Source: Botrytis cinerea B05.10 (Eukaryota; Ascomycota; Leotiomycetes; Helotiales; Sclerotiniaceae). From it: a DNA stretch of 64,000 nt. Below are positions 33,825-45,600 of the stretch, piece after piece (the stretch's first letter is position 1; each line of letters starts with the position of its first letter). The notes beneath the pieces were generated by a model. The model saw only the letters and a program-made list of their open reading frames with translations, ran no database searches and had not been told where the DNA came from. The stretch is from NCBI RefSeq assembly GCF_000143535.2, contig NC_037317.1, positions 186,001 through 250,000 on the forward strand, read 5' to 3'. The translations under genes and the position numbers were made by a program.

Positions 33825-36116
33825 TTAATAATCTCCCCCCAAATTCATCGGAACCAACTCCACTTTTCCACCCCTTCTAGCACCTACTCCCCCGTCTTCG
33901 CCGCCCGTAACCCCTCTAATCATCAATAAACCCAATCTTCCCCTCAGTTTTCTCTTATTACCAGTCATGAAACTTCTAGAACTATCCGTACTATCTGCTC
34001 TGACTCTTCTCGCTCTCGCATGAAAGTGATTTGCCATTGCCGTTTGACCACTATTACTAGATTTATTTGCATGACCGACAGAAGTAGGATTCCGACATGA
34101 GAATGGCTCGTCGGTACTTTCTTGTTCGATCTCAACGGCATCATCATTGTCCTCCTCTTCACTGATATTCGATCTACATACAACGTGAATCGAGTCTAGT
34201 TTATCACCACCTGTTGGATCGAAAGCCTGAGCCCCATTTTCATCTTCAGTTTCGTTATCATCCTTCTTCTCTTCACCATTTTCAGAGGCATTTTTAGAAG
34301 GCCCGAAGCTCTCGCTCCTCTCTCCTTGAGAATTTGAACACTTCAACACAGAACCAGAATCATTCTCCCTAGCCACACTTTCCAGATTACCCATAGGAAC
34401 GACAGCTTTCTTCGGGCCCCTGCTTTTATAGCTAGATCCAGATCCACATCTTCCCTCAATTCTGCGAGCATTCGAAAAGGCCAATGAAGAAGCCACATCA
34501 ATATGATCAGCTACACTGTGCTTGGCCATCCTTTCCGAAGTCCTGCTTTGATGTCCAGATCCAGATCTCCTGTTAGCTCTGACTCCAAGCAAAGTACTAA
34601 CTGGAGACCTAGCTTTCAGAGTATTCTCTGATGCTGTATCGGAATTCACAGATTTAGCATCGTTAGGGTTAGAAATAATAGAAACGGGTCCCGCAGCCGA
34701 AGGCTCTGGGTCGTTTCTTGCCGGTTCAGGTAGTTTGAAAAGTCCAAATGGAATTGAAGCTGAGCTACGAGCTCTTCGAAGCGCCTTTCGAACTGTGCTA
34801 CTATATGGGGTTTCCTCTGAGTTTGCCTTTTCGGTGCTGTACTCTCCACTGTGGTCTACTGATGAAAACCTTTCTCTCAAGGATTGTTTTGATACTGAAT
34901 GGATAAGTGGTCCGAGTTTTCGTTTGATTCGGTTGAGGGTGGGAAAACGTGGAATCTCCGAGTCACTTCCTTCGCTCACAGGGAAGGAGAATGCCGTACC
35001 GGAAGTATTTTCTTGTCTTGTTGCACGTTTAGATGTAGTCTTAGATGATTTTCCAAGAGACCGATCGCCATTTTGTGGTGGTGGAGAGTGGTTGTTGCCA
35101 GAAATTGTAGAACTATTTGACACAGAATGTGAGGCATTTTGTGTTGAAATAGATTCTGATTCTCTGCGCCGGGAGCCGAATAGAGATTTTGTGGCAGACC
35201 ACGTTGGCTTCCACCTCTCCTCGGTTTGCTTGAAACTAGTTATAGCCCCAGTACGCAATAAATATTCTTCTAAACCAGAGCCCCCACGCAAACTGACTTT
35301 TTTTCGATCTCGAGCATCAGCCTCAGGATTATCGGTAAAATACTCATGGTTTAAATCAGAAATTATATTTGAAAAGTTATGGCACGATGGTGCGGCGGCA
35401 AAATCCCGTAATTCAATCTCATCAAGAATGATAGATTCGTGACCTTCTTCACATGCTTTGATGGTTATTTTTGTAAAAGTATTCATAGGCATGATAGAAG
35501 TAGCAGGCAAATCAATCCTTTCCGCAGATTGAGGCATAAGAGGTCTAACAGTAGAATCGCCGATAGTAGAATGACTTCGGGAAGTTCTGTTGCTCCTGTT
35601 TCCGTCGTTAGCTCCATCTACGAATCGTAAAGCTCCTGGCCACACAGGGGCTGCTTGCATTGTTGCGCCAGGATTGGTGCGACGATTTGATTTTATATAG
35701 CGCCCTATATCATCCGTGCAACAGCAGAAACTCATTAGAATCATGAAGCACACGCATACCGCTATTATATACATGAGCTGATATGGAGTGACTGCGAGTC
35801 TTCCGAACTGTGGAAAATGCGAATGCACATTCGTAGATGGTTCGCCTTGAACGTTGGTAGGTGCCGGATTTGCCACGGTCAACTGAATATTCGAAGGTTC
35901 TCTGTACAATAAAGAGGTTATGAGTGTCTGAATAGGTGTAAAGGTAGAAGATTTTGTGGGTGTTATGGCTGATAAGGCCAGCCAATTACTTCTTGTACTT
36001 GTAGAAGTCGATGTTGTCAAAGTTTGTTGTACAAGTCCTTGACTAGCCACTGTAGTAGATGTAACGAATTCCGGAGCTATTCCTACGGGATCTTGTAAGA
36101 ATCGAAGAATAGCCAT
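33825..36116 (-). CDS. Single-pass membrane protein with long disordered cytoplasmic tail, function unknown
   Basis: Single exon, 763 aa from the ATG of MAILRFLQDPVGIAPEF; the frame extends 35 codons upstream without another ATG. Residues 1-112 are Ser/Thr-rich (TSTSTSTRSNW) without a signal peptide. One membrane span lies at about 113-131 (LMYIIAVCVCFMILMSF), followed by CCC, possible palmitoylation sites. About 630 residues of mostly disordered, Ser/Arg/Asn-rich tail follow, with short ordered patches (ITIKACEEGHESIILDEIEL; GGSGLEEYLLRTGAITSF) and an acidic stretch (EEKKDDNETEDENGA). The layout resembles fungal cell-surface sensors (short S/T-rich outer part, one span, long tail), but the topology is inferred and no family match is claimed. 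Confidence 0.75.
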   Translation of the reverse strand: MAILRFLQDPVGIAPEFVTSTTVASQGLVQQTLTTSTSTSTRSNWLALSAITPTKSSTFTPIQTLITSLLYREPSNIQLTVANPAPTNVQGEPSTNVHSHFPQFGRLAVTPYQLMYIIAVCVCFMILMSFCCCTDDIGRYIKSNRRTNPGATMQAAPVWPGALRFVDGANDGNRSNRTSRSHSTIGDSTVRPLMPQSAERIDLPATSIMPMNTFTKITIKACEEGHESIILDEIELRDFAAAPSCHNFSNIISDLNHEYFTDNPEADARDRKKVSLRGGSGLEEYLLRTGAITSFKQTEERWKPTWSATKSLFGSRRRESESISTQNASHSVSNSSTISGNNHSPPPQNGDRSLGKSSKTTSKRATRQENTSGTAFSFPVSEGSDSEIPRFPTLNRIKRKLGPLIHSVSKQSLRERFSSVDHSGEYSTEKANSEETPYSSTVRKALRRARSSASIPFGLFKLPEPARNDPEPSAAGPVSIISNPNDAKSVNSDTASENTLKARSPVSTLLGVRANRRSGSGHQSRTSERMAKHSVADHIDVASSLAFSNARRIEGRCGSGSSYKSRGPKKAVVPMGNLESVARENDSGSVLKCSNSQGERSESFGPSKNASENGEEKKDDNETEDENGAQAFDPTGGDKLDSIHVVCRSNISEEEDNDDAVEIEQESTDEPFSCRNPTSVGHANKSSNSGQTAMANHFHARARRVRADSTDSSRSFMTGNKRKLRGRLGLLMIRGVTGGEDGGVGARRGGKVELVPMNLGGDY

Positions 36117-37539
36117 GCTGTCTTTGTTTATTGTTTGGAACGCTGCATGTAAAGGCGTTGCAGTCAATGTGCGATATATTAGCGTATGCCTCCGTGAATT
36201 TAATTTGAGCCGATAAAGCAATGTCTAGTTGTGGATATGTGACAGTAACAATGCGCAGGATTGAGAAATATCAGTATCCAAATGTGCGGGTTTTTGAGAT
36301 AATGAGAGAGAGAGGGGGGGGGGGGGGCGGGGGGGGGGGGGGAGAGAGGAGAAATAGAGGCGTAGCAGTCTAATCTAGTGGTTGTATATTAGAGGAAAGA
36401 GCGACTGTGAGCTGAACGGAACTGTTGATAACGAATCTGGAAGCTGCACCTCATCCTCCTACTGACTGCCGTAGCTTTATTGACACTGCTTCTTCCAATA
36501 TATTATTCTGGATCTAGCGATTAATCAAAATCTAAGAATTCAAGCTCAATCACCCTTTTCAAGATCATATCTTAGAGTACCTATCGAATCTTACATTATT
36601 TGAGCTTCTTTGAAAGGCACGATTTCCCAATTTTCAATCTATGCGTCTGCGGGATCCTGAATCTTGCCAACGTCGAGACCCATTGTTGTTGGAAAGGTGC
36701 ACTGTGAGTTCTACCTATACTGTTGTGTAGTAGAAATAGTCACAAAATCCGTGTGCTTGCTGCAAATATACCACGTCTTCAACATGCATGGCCAATTGAC
36801 TACGAGGCTAGCGGCAAAACTTACCGTCTCATCCAGATCTCAGGTGTTGCCAAAAGAGAGGAAGAAGAGAACAAAAAAGATGTAGATTCAAATCGCTAAG
36901 AAATTCAAAAAAAAAAAAAAAAAAAAAAAGAGAGGAAAGCGAGTTCAAGATGAGGCATCTCTTGAGTTGATCAAGAAAGGGGGAAAGGCTTTGCAGTTCT
37001 CGCTTGCACGATCCATGACTTCAAGAAGTGGACTGGCAAAGTCGGATAGCAAGGACAGATAGCAAGCACGCATAGGTGATTTTAACAACATTGAAATGCA
37101 ATCATCTATTCATAAGGCGAGCTTTGAATCCCCACGTTCTCTGGACACGTATGTATCATATGTGAAGAGCATTTGCAATAGACGGTACCTAGTAGCTGGG
37201 TAGTTTGGGTTGATCTTCCCCCCTTTGTCAATGATTCCCTCGGATCAGTGCCGTTGATCAAATACCAGCCCTTAGTTATCGTTTCCAAATTCTGGACCAA
37301 CTGATCCCTTGACATTTTATATTAAACTATGTCGCCATGATATTGAAATACAAGAGCTTTAACTGGTTGGCTGACGAAGCTGCCATCTTGGTCACTAAAG
37401 CTACCTATAATAAATTTGGCGCGTCGCGACTTTTCCACTTTAGCACGCGTTCCCCCAATTCAATCTGTGCGTGTGTGCATAGCAGTGAACAACATCCTAC
37501 CTTATTAACATTGGAATACAATCTTGAAATAACGACAAA
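36117..37539. other. Intergenic region between divergent genes
   Basis: It holds the promoters of the membrane-protein gene (minus) and of PRI2 (plus). It contains a G14-C-G14 tract (listed separately) and a 23-base A run at 36907-36929. No supported gene. Confidence 0.6.
36314..36342 (+). repeat. G14-C-G14 homopolymer tract
   Basis: Fourteen G, one C (36328), fourteen G, flanked on both sides by GAGAGA. It lies about 200 bp upstream of the membrane-protein start codon, G-rich on the strand opposite to that gene. Such runs readily form G-quadruplexes and are error-prone in sequencing, so the exact length is uncertain. Confidence 0.9.
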
Positions 37540-39208
37540 ATGATACGTCAAGACCCCAACCGGTTCTCCAAGAAACAAAAGCCAGACTATAGGAAAACTC
37601 CATTTGCAGAAAAGCCCGCCTACAAAGATCTCAACTACCCGCACCGTCTGAATTTCTACACAATACCTCCTACTGCTGATATCACTCTGGAACAATTTGA
37701 GCAATGGGCTATTGATCGCCTGCGAGGTACTCCAACAACTTAATCATACCTGCGAATGTATAATAACATAATGAATAGTCCTCGCGGAACTCGAAGCATG
37801 TTCATTCAGAAACAGAACGCCTGCCGAGACAGCAGCCCATATGAAGCCCCTTCTCGATAAATATTTACCACTTTCTGCTTCTTCATCTGGCTCTAGCGCA
37901 CTACAGTCCGAGAGACAGAAGGATCATTATAGTCATTTTATCCTGCGGCTCGCTTTTGCTTCTACGGAAGACTTACGAAGACGATTTTCTCGAGTGGAGT
38001 CTATGTTGTTCCGTTTGCGGTTCCAAGCAGACGATCTTAGAGAACGGCAATCATTTGTAGAGGGCCTCAACCTAGATTGGGAGACGGTGAGTGAGGACGA
38101 GAAAAGAGATTATTGGGAACAATTGAAGGGTGCAGCCGGCAGGGATAAGTTGATAATTGAAGAAGAGAGTTGGTTCAAAGTAGACTGGGAGAGAGTCCCG
38201 GAATTGGTAGAGAGTCGGAGAGTATTCTTGAAGGGTGGAAAGGCGTACGTTCATTCCAGGGAACAATTATCGATGGTAGTTGCGGAATTTACAAGTAGGC
38301 TGGATAAAGCTTTGGAGGTTTGTTTGATTTTTATTTTAACTCCCTCTTGCGAATTATTCTAATTGCTCACTCAGATCACATCTCGTGCACTTCCTCGGCT
38401 CGATGAAGATGATCGACTAACACCAATTCTTACACATCTTTCTCAAAACTTCACCACACCGGATGCAAATTACTCCAACTCAGCAACTACAGTCGATGGA
38501 GCTGACATTTCCGCTCGTAATGTCGACGCACTCTCCTCTTCATTCCCTCTCTGCATGCAAAACCTCCATAAATCCCTCCGCAGAGATGCCCATCTCAAAC
38601 ATTACGGTCGTCTGCAATACACGCTATTCCTCAAAGGTATCGGCTTGAACCTGGAAGAATGTCTTGTATTTTGGCGTTCCTCCTTCAGTAAAATTACAGA
38701 TGACGTCTTCAATAAAGAATACAGATACAATGTTCGTCACGCTTATGGTGACGTGGGAGGAGATTCGAATCGCAGAGGCAATGGATATTCTCCATTTAGT
38801 TGTCAAAAGATATTGACAGAGCATCCTCCAGGGCCAGGAGAATCACACGGTTGTCCTTATAGACATTTCAGTGTGGATAACCTAACTTCGTTATTGCGTG
38901 CCGTAGGCGTGAACGACCATGAGGTTTTAAGGGGGGTGAAAGAAGATAAAGAGAAGCAGAAGTTTCATCTTGCTTGTAACAGGTATGTAACGCAGGAAAC
39001 CTCCTTCGACAGCTGCTAACAGATAATGTCCAGAGTCTTCGAGTACGCACATAAACAGGAGATTAAGAAAGTCAAAGATGATGGCACATGGGGTGCAGCA
39101 CAATTAGAAACCATTGTACACCCCAATGAGTACTTCAAACGAAGTTATCTACTGAAAAATATGGGCAAAGCCCCTACTGCAGGGGAGGATGTCAAAATGG
39201 ATGATTAA
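37540..39208 (+). CDS. PRI2: DNA primase large subunit
   Basis: Four exons (37540-37726, 37779-38317, 38375-38982, 39034-39208) with introns of 52, 57 and 51 nt give 1509 nt, 502 aa. PRI2 binds Pri1 and DNA polymerase alpha and is needed for RNA primer synthesis in replication. The N-terminal part has the conserved NRLNFY-like segment (PHRLNFYTIPPTADITLEQFE) and the VLAELEACSFRN helix, which spans the first splice junction. The C-terminal domain holds four Cys at 302, 385, 402 and 443; spacings of 83, 17 and 41 agree with the [4Fe-4S] ligands known in yeast Pri2. HGCPYRHFSVDNL and GRLQYTLFLKGIGLNLEE are diagnostic. Slightly shorter than the yeast protein (528 aa). All splice sites restore family sequence, so the model is secure. 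Confidence 0.95.
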
Positions 39209-39865
39209 GTAATGTATGAATTATATATGACATAGGTTAGTACTGGCGTTACTGGTTAGGAGCAGAGAGTGTATTTTACGTTCTGTATGACAAGATACCA
39301 TAATCAAGACTGAATGTCTTCTTTTTTAGTGAGGCAAGCACATGCATGCATCAAGAGTATAATATACCTCCACTCTGATCACACTTCGCTCTTCTGAGCC
39401 TTCTCATTCACTTGACACTCGTCTATTCCTTTTGGACGCACAGTGGCCGCACAAATTTCTAGACGATAACTTCATCTCTGCTACTATTTTCTGATACTTT
39501 CTTCAACCTTCTTAGTCAACCAGACACTGACTTGCTCCGATAGCTTTAAGGAATGACCAAGGAATCAATCTTTCACCTTGCTGATTTCTAGACAGTGCGT
39601 ATTCTGAATATTTAGTGAACATTACATTTGGTCAAGGATTCAAGCCTCAAAGTCGGTCATCTCTTGCCATTCACTCTATGTAAGTACCCCACTCCCCATT
39701 GCGATTTATATCGAACAGCAACTGGCAACTTTGTGCCAACACCCTGTCGGGCACTCACTAACACACAAAGATTTGACCAACAAACATTCAGCCATTATCC
39801 ATCTATCCAAATCTCGAAATCAAAGGGCCTCGCCTTTCCAATTACCTGAATAATTACAAGAAAAA
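39209..39865. other. Intergenic region
   Basis: PRI2 3' UTR followed by the presumed promoter and leader of the first microprotein gene. No gene seen. Confidence 0.6.
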
Positions 39866-40090
39866 ATGGCTGCCAGTTTACACACGGGGTCTGCTATCAA
39901 CCCAGAGGAATTCACACCCTCAAAGGTTCCAATGCTAGCCTTTGGTTTTGGCTTAGGTGCAATCATGGGATTTGTCGCTTGGTACATCATGTATTTCTAC
40001 ATGCTTAATCTTGTATTCCCTCGAATTGATGGAGTACAGGCTCAGAGGATTCTCCAGAGAGATCGTAGGAACTCCGGAGTCAATGATTAG
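39866..40090 (+). CDS. Single-pass membrane microprotein 1
   Basis: Single exon, 74 aa, with an A-rich start context (AAGAAAAAATGGC). Residues 1-20 are polar, 21-45 form one hydrophobic span rich in Gly and aromatics (LAFGFGLGAIMGFVAWYIMY), then FPRID and a basic tail (RILQRDRRNSG). There is no N-terminal signal peptide; the span would act as a signal anchor. It is the first of three same-strand single-exon genes with the same plan (short polar head, span at residues ~23-46, basic tail). The short length leaves room for doubt, but the clear span and the two similar neighbours support a real gene. Function unknown. Confidence 0.62.
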   Translation: MAASLHTGSAINPEEFTPSKVPMLAFGFGLGAIMGFVAWYIMYFYMLNLVFPRIDGVQAQRILQRDRRNSGVND

Positions 40091-40917
40091 GGACGAGATC
40101 TGTTGACGTGGGTGGTTTGGGGCACTGGAGAGTGTGAGAGTACCATCGCGCAATGAGGTATATCTTTCAACGGCGAGGGTGGAGTAACATCGGACTTCAG
40201 ACTTGAGGGGAAGCTGCGGGCTGAGCTGGGTCAGGTTGACTCTTCTTGGAAATTATATGCACCATAGTATACTCAGCTTCCAACAATTCTGAGTTCCAGC
40301 ACCAAAGTACAACGACAATCAATACATCAACGCAATAGATAATACTCGCCGTGAAAAATACCTCTACGCTTTATGGGATTTTTCCGGTAGCTGCTGAGAG
40401 AAGAATAGTGTTGCTTGGAGCCAGAAGCTGACGAGGTTCCTTCCCCAATAAGTACGGATAATAATCAACCCTCCATCATACGGCTTTCATCAACTAATTT
40501 TATCATCCAACAGATTATGGAAAACATTTTGTATCTACTACCTGTAACGAATGCGGATTTCACACATTCCTATTTCGGCGGCTAATCTCGTGAGGCGTAG
40601 TGTGCTAGATTAACTAAATCCATTTATTAATTGCAAACGTCCATTGATCGTTCCACTTATGCTGCCATGATAAAATGTTTTGGTTTCATATTTAGTTTTG
40701 AAAATGTAAATACACAAAGAATTCTCATGTTTATTTTCCCAGTGCGAATCGTCAAGTGCAATTCTGCCCCCGAATAGCCGAAAACGGCAATTTCCATATC
40801 ATTTCCCAATTAGGCCTTTCGTACACGATTTCCCAACTTCCTTCTTTATTCACTTACTTCCAATAAATAACACACGATACTTTTATTATTTTATTTACGT
40901 TATCTTTGCATCTTTAG
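40091..40917. other. Spacer between microprotein genes 1 and 2
   Basis: AT-rich, without a supported gene. The start codons of genes 1 and 2 are 1052 bp apart. Confidence 0.55.
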
Positions 40918-41106
40918 ATGATGGCGAGAACATACGATTTACACGGGCCAAGAAATAAGAATATGTTAAATCTCCACCATCTTAACCCAGCGACTGTCGT
41001 GTGTGGATTGTTTCTGGGAGTTATGTTGGCGCTGATTGTTTTCATTGTTACATTTAGGGTGGCAGTGGATCATGTGCGGGAATTGGAAGGGCCTGGTATT
41101 GTTTAA
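40918..41106 (+). CDS. Single-pass membrane microprotein 2
   Basis: Single exon, 62 aa; two adjacent ATGs. Polar head with basic residues (HGPRNKNMLNLHHLNP), one span at about residues 26-46 (VVCGLFLGVMLALIVFIVTF), then a charged end (DHVRELEG). The span aligns without gaps to that of microprotein 3: G, [ML]L, L, F, T, R and a final [VI]R fall in the same positions. Function unknown. Confidence 0.55.
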   Translation: MMARTYDLHGPRNKNMLNLHHLNPATVVCGLFLGVMLALIVFIVTFRVAVDHVRELEGPGIV

Positions 41107-41971
41107 GAAGGATGAGGGCAAAGGTCGACAAAGCTGCTTATAGGCTGGAGATGTGTATGAGAGATTCAGCTAGGCGTGAACAAATACAGAGAGTATGAAA
41201 CGTCTACATTGGAAGACTCTGCATGGATCTACTACCAGGCTTCTGGAACTCAAGGTAGAAACAAGATCCAGAAGTACCATAAGTCTAGGTATGAAAATCT
41301 AGAGTTGTAAGCATGATATTCAAGATGGTCCAGATCATTTCTTTGGATAGATACTGATGGTAACATTGATAGGTATATCTAGAACGCACAGCTTTCATGG
41401 AGATATTCAGATTCACCGCAATAGTAGCAGCAACGTACAATCACAGCCTGTTATTAATCTTAATTGGCTTTTTATCCATCATATTCACTTTTGGAGAGAG
41501 ATTAGTACAGATGGCAGATTGCAAGGCTGTTTCATAGTTGTCATGACCGTATCAACAATTTCCTTCGCTATTATACTCTGCAATTCCTATTTATATTCCT
41601 TCAACAAGTTTACAACTTTTCTATCTACACAATTCTCAACGTTTGTACGTATCTGTCTCTCTGTTTCCCCTTACTACGACTAATTATCACCAGTCAGATT
41701 ACCCTGTTTTGCGATCTAGTTTCGTAGAAGAAGAAGATGTCATAATCGAAGCTCGAAGACTTTGAGGGACAGAAGACGAGTCACTGACACTTGCTCTTTT
41801 CGCGTTATCGTCGTGGTCGCGCAAACTCCTTCGATTACAGCCTCGATCTAGACTCGAAGATATTCCCAAGATACACGTCCAAATGTATCAAGATCCAAGA
41901 GCTATCAGCAACAATATAACATCATTTAGAGGCACAATCAACATAGGCAAAGATATTAAAACTCCGAAAAA
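41107..41971. other. Spacer between microprotein genes 2 and 3
   Basis: No supported gene. A 108-codon plus frame at 41357-41683 contains a hydrophobic stretch (CFIVVMTVSTISFAIIL), but the rest is unremarkable. The start codons of genes 2 and 3 are 1054 bp apart. Confidence 0.5.
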
Positions 41972-42238
41972 ATGTCTCCTCTTCCAACATTTGAGCATTC
42001 TGGAGGTGTCAGTGTTAGCGAACGGACTGTCGACAAGACTGCAGCAATTGTTATGTTCATTACCGGGATGTTATTAGGACTGTCCTTCTTTGTCGCTACA
42101 CTGCGACTGTTCGATGAAGTCATCCGACCAAGATACTTCCCATCACTCCCAAGCTTTCGCGGTTCGACAGAAAGAGTTACCAGGAGCTCAGGTGGCACAC
42201 GTATCACGCCGATAGAGAGATTTAGAGGAATGGTTTAG
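41972..42238 (+). CDS. Single-pass membrane microprotein 3
   Basis: Single exon, 88 aa, with an A-rich start context (CCGAAAAAATGTC). Polar head (SGGVSVSERTVDK), one span at about residues 24-45 (AIVMFITGMLLGLSFFVATL), RLFDEVIRPRYFP, then a basic Ser/Thr/Arg-rich tail ending in FRGMV. The R-P-R after the span echoes F-P-R in microprotein 1. It ends 390 bp before the HELTH-motif gene on the same strand. Function unknown. Confidence 0.62.
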   Translation: MSPLPTFEHSGGVSVSERTVDKTAAIVMFITGMLLGLSFFVATLRLFDEVIRPRYFPSLPSFRGSTERVTRSSGGTRITPIERFRGMV

Positions 42239-42627
42239 GTGCGGATTAGATGGATTATACGTTGGCGCTGTATGGGTGAATCTGAGATGGTTAATTTGGA
42301 AAACATCGATTCTGTTGACAGAAATTATGAGTGGCGCGACTGGTTCAAAATTTAGGGATTATTTATGTGGTCATATATATCTCCTCTACATATTTCAAAA
42401 TTAGCCGATGTAAATGAAGAGCCTCGGTCTCATATTTTGGTCTATACCATGTCTTTTTGTCCGTTTAACTTATTGAATATTTTTCCAATGTCTTTGTTGC
42501 GCATCTTTGTTGTTCATGGCTCGCGATTGATATAAAGAAAACAGGCGAGATACTGAATTAAATATGTTTTTATTCATTTTCGATCGCTATCTTCATATTT
42601 CAATTGAAATACTTTCTGTTACTAATC
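42239..42627. other. Intergenic region
   Basis: Presumed 3' UTR of microprotein 3 and promoter of the next gene. No gene seen. Confidence 0.55.
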
Positions 42628-45600
42628 ATGGCAGCGCGAGAAACACCCTTTGCAGAGAAATATGGACATCCTCAAGGTCCAGGTCACGACCTACTCAAAG
42701 AGTGGCTCCCCTTGAAGAAAAGCGGATTGACACCAGCCTCACCAAGTGTAGTCGATTGGAAAAAGTTAATTTCAGTAAACAGTCATAAGGCATTAGAAGA
42801 TTACCAGAGAACGAGATTTTTTGGTATGAGTTTAATTCGTTCATGGAGTAGCCACAGCTAACTTGTCATAGGGTTTACCGCTCGTGAATTAGAACAAATT
42901 GGAGCACTGGCAGATGCCAGGCCAGGTAAATGGGATTCCAATTCGACCACTGAACAGGCCGACCTTGACACCGTTCCATTACACCCTATCTTTGAAAGGC
43001 GGCACTGGGAAAGGGAAGGTGTAGTTCCATTGCATTTTCCCAAACATCCATATGGAGATGGCAACAAATTCTGGGAGGTAAGTGCGGGACTTTCAGATTG
43101 TAGTAATTGGATTTACTAGTGGGATTAGATTAAAGGCAATGACGATATATGGGAGGCATTACAACCCGCTCTTAAGATTGCCACTCTTGTGCTATCAAAC
43201 ATTGCTACTTGGCAGTGGTAACACTCTCGATTCTAACTATTTTCATGTCGCTTTGCTGACAGAAAAAGGTTCGATGCACTACTCAATGGCATATACGAGA
43301 AAATACCTGAAGATGAATTACCTGCCGAGATCAAAAAGTTAGATCGTTGGCGTTTTTACCCTTCAAAATCGTTCAATCATCAGGAGCGAACAACTGCGTT
43401 CAATGAAGTATTAGATCAAATAGTAGGCTCAATAAGTTGGGGCTTTGGAGTAGGACAAGTCTCCTTAGAATGTTTTCCCAATAATGGGTACGTAAACGGA
43501 TCATAAATTTTGGTTTCTCTCACACGTAGCTCTGTATCCCAATCTCAAGTCTCTTTCTTTACTTACCTCAAAGAAATCCGATGCAATTCCTGCTTTAACT
43601 TCCATATCTTCTTTTCCCCGGAATTTTCTTACACAGGGGATACTGACTCCTCTGGCTTCAATAGGAGATATACGAACGGCATAACGATTGGTCCTAGAAA
43701 CTCACTATTGAATACTGAGGGAACTTCTTTCATTTTAATTGCTCATGATTTTGTGGAGCCGCTGTTTAATCCAAACTTGCTGCCGGAAGATAGAGCCCTA
43801 AACAACTTTCAAATAGTCTCTGTAGTATTACACGAACTCACAGTTCGTGACTCTTCGCCATTCAAATTGAAACAATGACATTACTGACTCAAAAAGCATT
43901 CAATGGTTACCTATTTATCGGGGAAACTGAGAGATACAACAGATACGAGATTTGATGATGAACCTTATTTCATGGACGAGGCAATTGCTGAGACGTGAGC
44001 ATTCAAATGAACTCACTTACTGAATCCAACTAACGTAGATATCTCAAGTGGATTTTCCATGCAGGCATCCGTATGTTACAACAAGACTTGATATATTTGA
44101 TACTGATATCGTTCAGGTATTTGGAGGAATCGACATACCACTAGTCAGCGGTCTTGATCTCCCGGGAAAGTCCTGTGGGGGAATGTTCCAGTAAGTGATC
44201 ATTATGTCTTGCATTTGGCTAATAATACTCACTCGAAATTTAGATTCAATTTCCCCAGTGTGTGGTTTGGTGGAGTCTCAGGAGGTGCTGTGCTTTCTCC
44301 ATCAAAGAATCAAACATTGTGGGATATTAGAGCAGCATATCCAGTACCTGTAGAATGGTTCATGGGCCTACATGATCAAAATTTCTGGAATTTTTACTTA
44401 CGAGCGTACGTACCATGAACATATCACACAACAGACTTTCAGAGCCATGATCTAAATCATTCATTACAGTTTCGGTCCTAAGGCTACACACATGGGTCCG
44501 AAGATTGTTGGGCAATGGAATCGTAGAAGCGACCAAATATATGTAACAGCTCCTAAAGGCATTGAGAACACCACTCCTATCGATGTGTCATCACCAGCAC
44601 CAGAATCCGAGATGATATCAGTTCATATAGAAAATAAACGTCGGAGAATAGTTAAAAGGATCATGGAGAGGGCTCAGAATATTAATCCAAAGCAACCAGG
44701 ACATTATTTCTACTCGCCACGAGTAGCCATGGAAGATAAAGCCCGATACTCAGGCCAAGTTGTGAGCATACTTTGTTCTTTAATTTTGCATCTTCTTAAC
44801 TCAAGAATGCTGGCATGATATATACTTTTTCTCTTGTTACTTCACAAGCAAGTTTGTTCATTGAGGATTATCCCTCATTTTATTACAAAGACAGTTACTG
44901 ACTCGCTATTATTCTAGTGTCCAAGATACGATGAGATCAAGCAGTATTTTGAGGATAACAAAACTGCTTTGGGACTAGGAGCTATGAAATTTACCATCCC
45001 TTCGCCTTTATTACGAAGTTATGTTGTGCGCAATGGTGGAATCGACCTCACAAATCCAGAATGGACCAACTTTTTTGTAGTAGCAAATGGTCACAAGGAA
45101 ATGTTCACGTAAGAATCCCTCCTATCCATTTGAGGAATTTTTGGAAGGGCACGATATACTTATAGATGAACAGATACAGTCACGCCGGACATGGAATGAT
45201 TGGCTTACTCAAAGATGGTTGGAAGAGACCAGAAATTCCAATAGGACCTACACGCCAACCATCGCTGGTACGTCGAGTATCAAACAAATTCCAACCTTCT
45301 GCTTCAACGTCAAAGCGTCGTCAACCGAAGCAACCAGGCGAAATATTAGCGAAAGTATTCGCAACTCTCTGCTCTGCTACACTTAAAAATATCGATCCAC
45401 TAGAATCAACATTAGATTACTGCAAGATCAGCTTTTGGAAAGGGTGTAATGTTGCTTGGGAGTTAAATAGGGACTATCTCGAGAGACAGGGTTATGGGGT
45501 TCCGGATATGCCAAATGGATTTCCAGAGGATCTGAAAGATCTTGATAGGTGCATATATTGGTCTGAATTGTTTGATAATGAGGCTCCAAAAGGAATGATT

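Noticed and set aside
34735..35442. 235-codon plus-strand frame
   Set aside because: Antisense shadow of the disordered tail of the membrane-protein gene.
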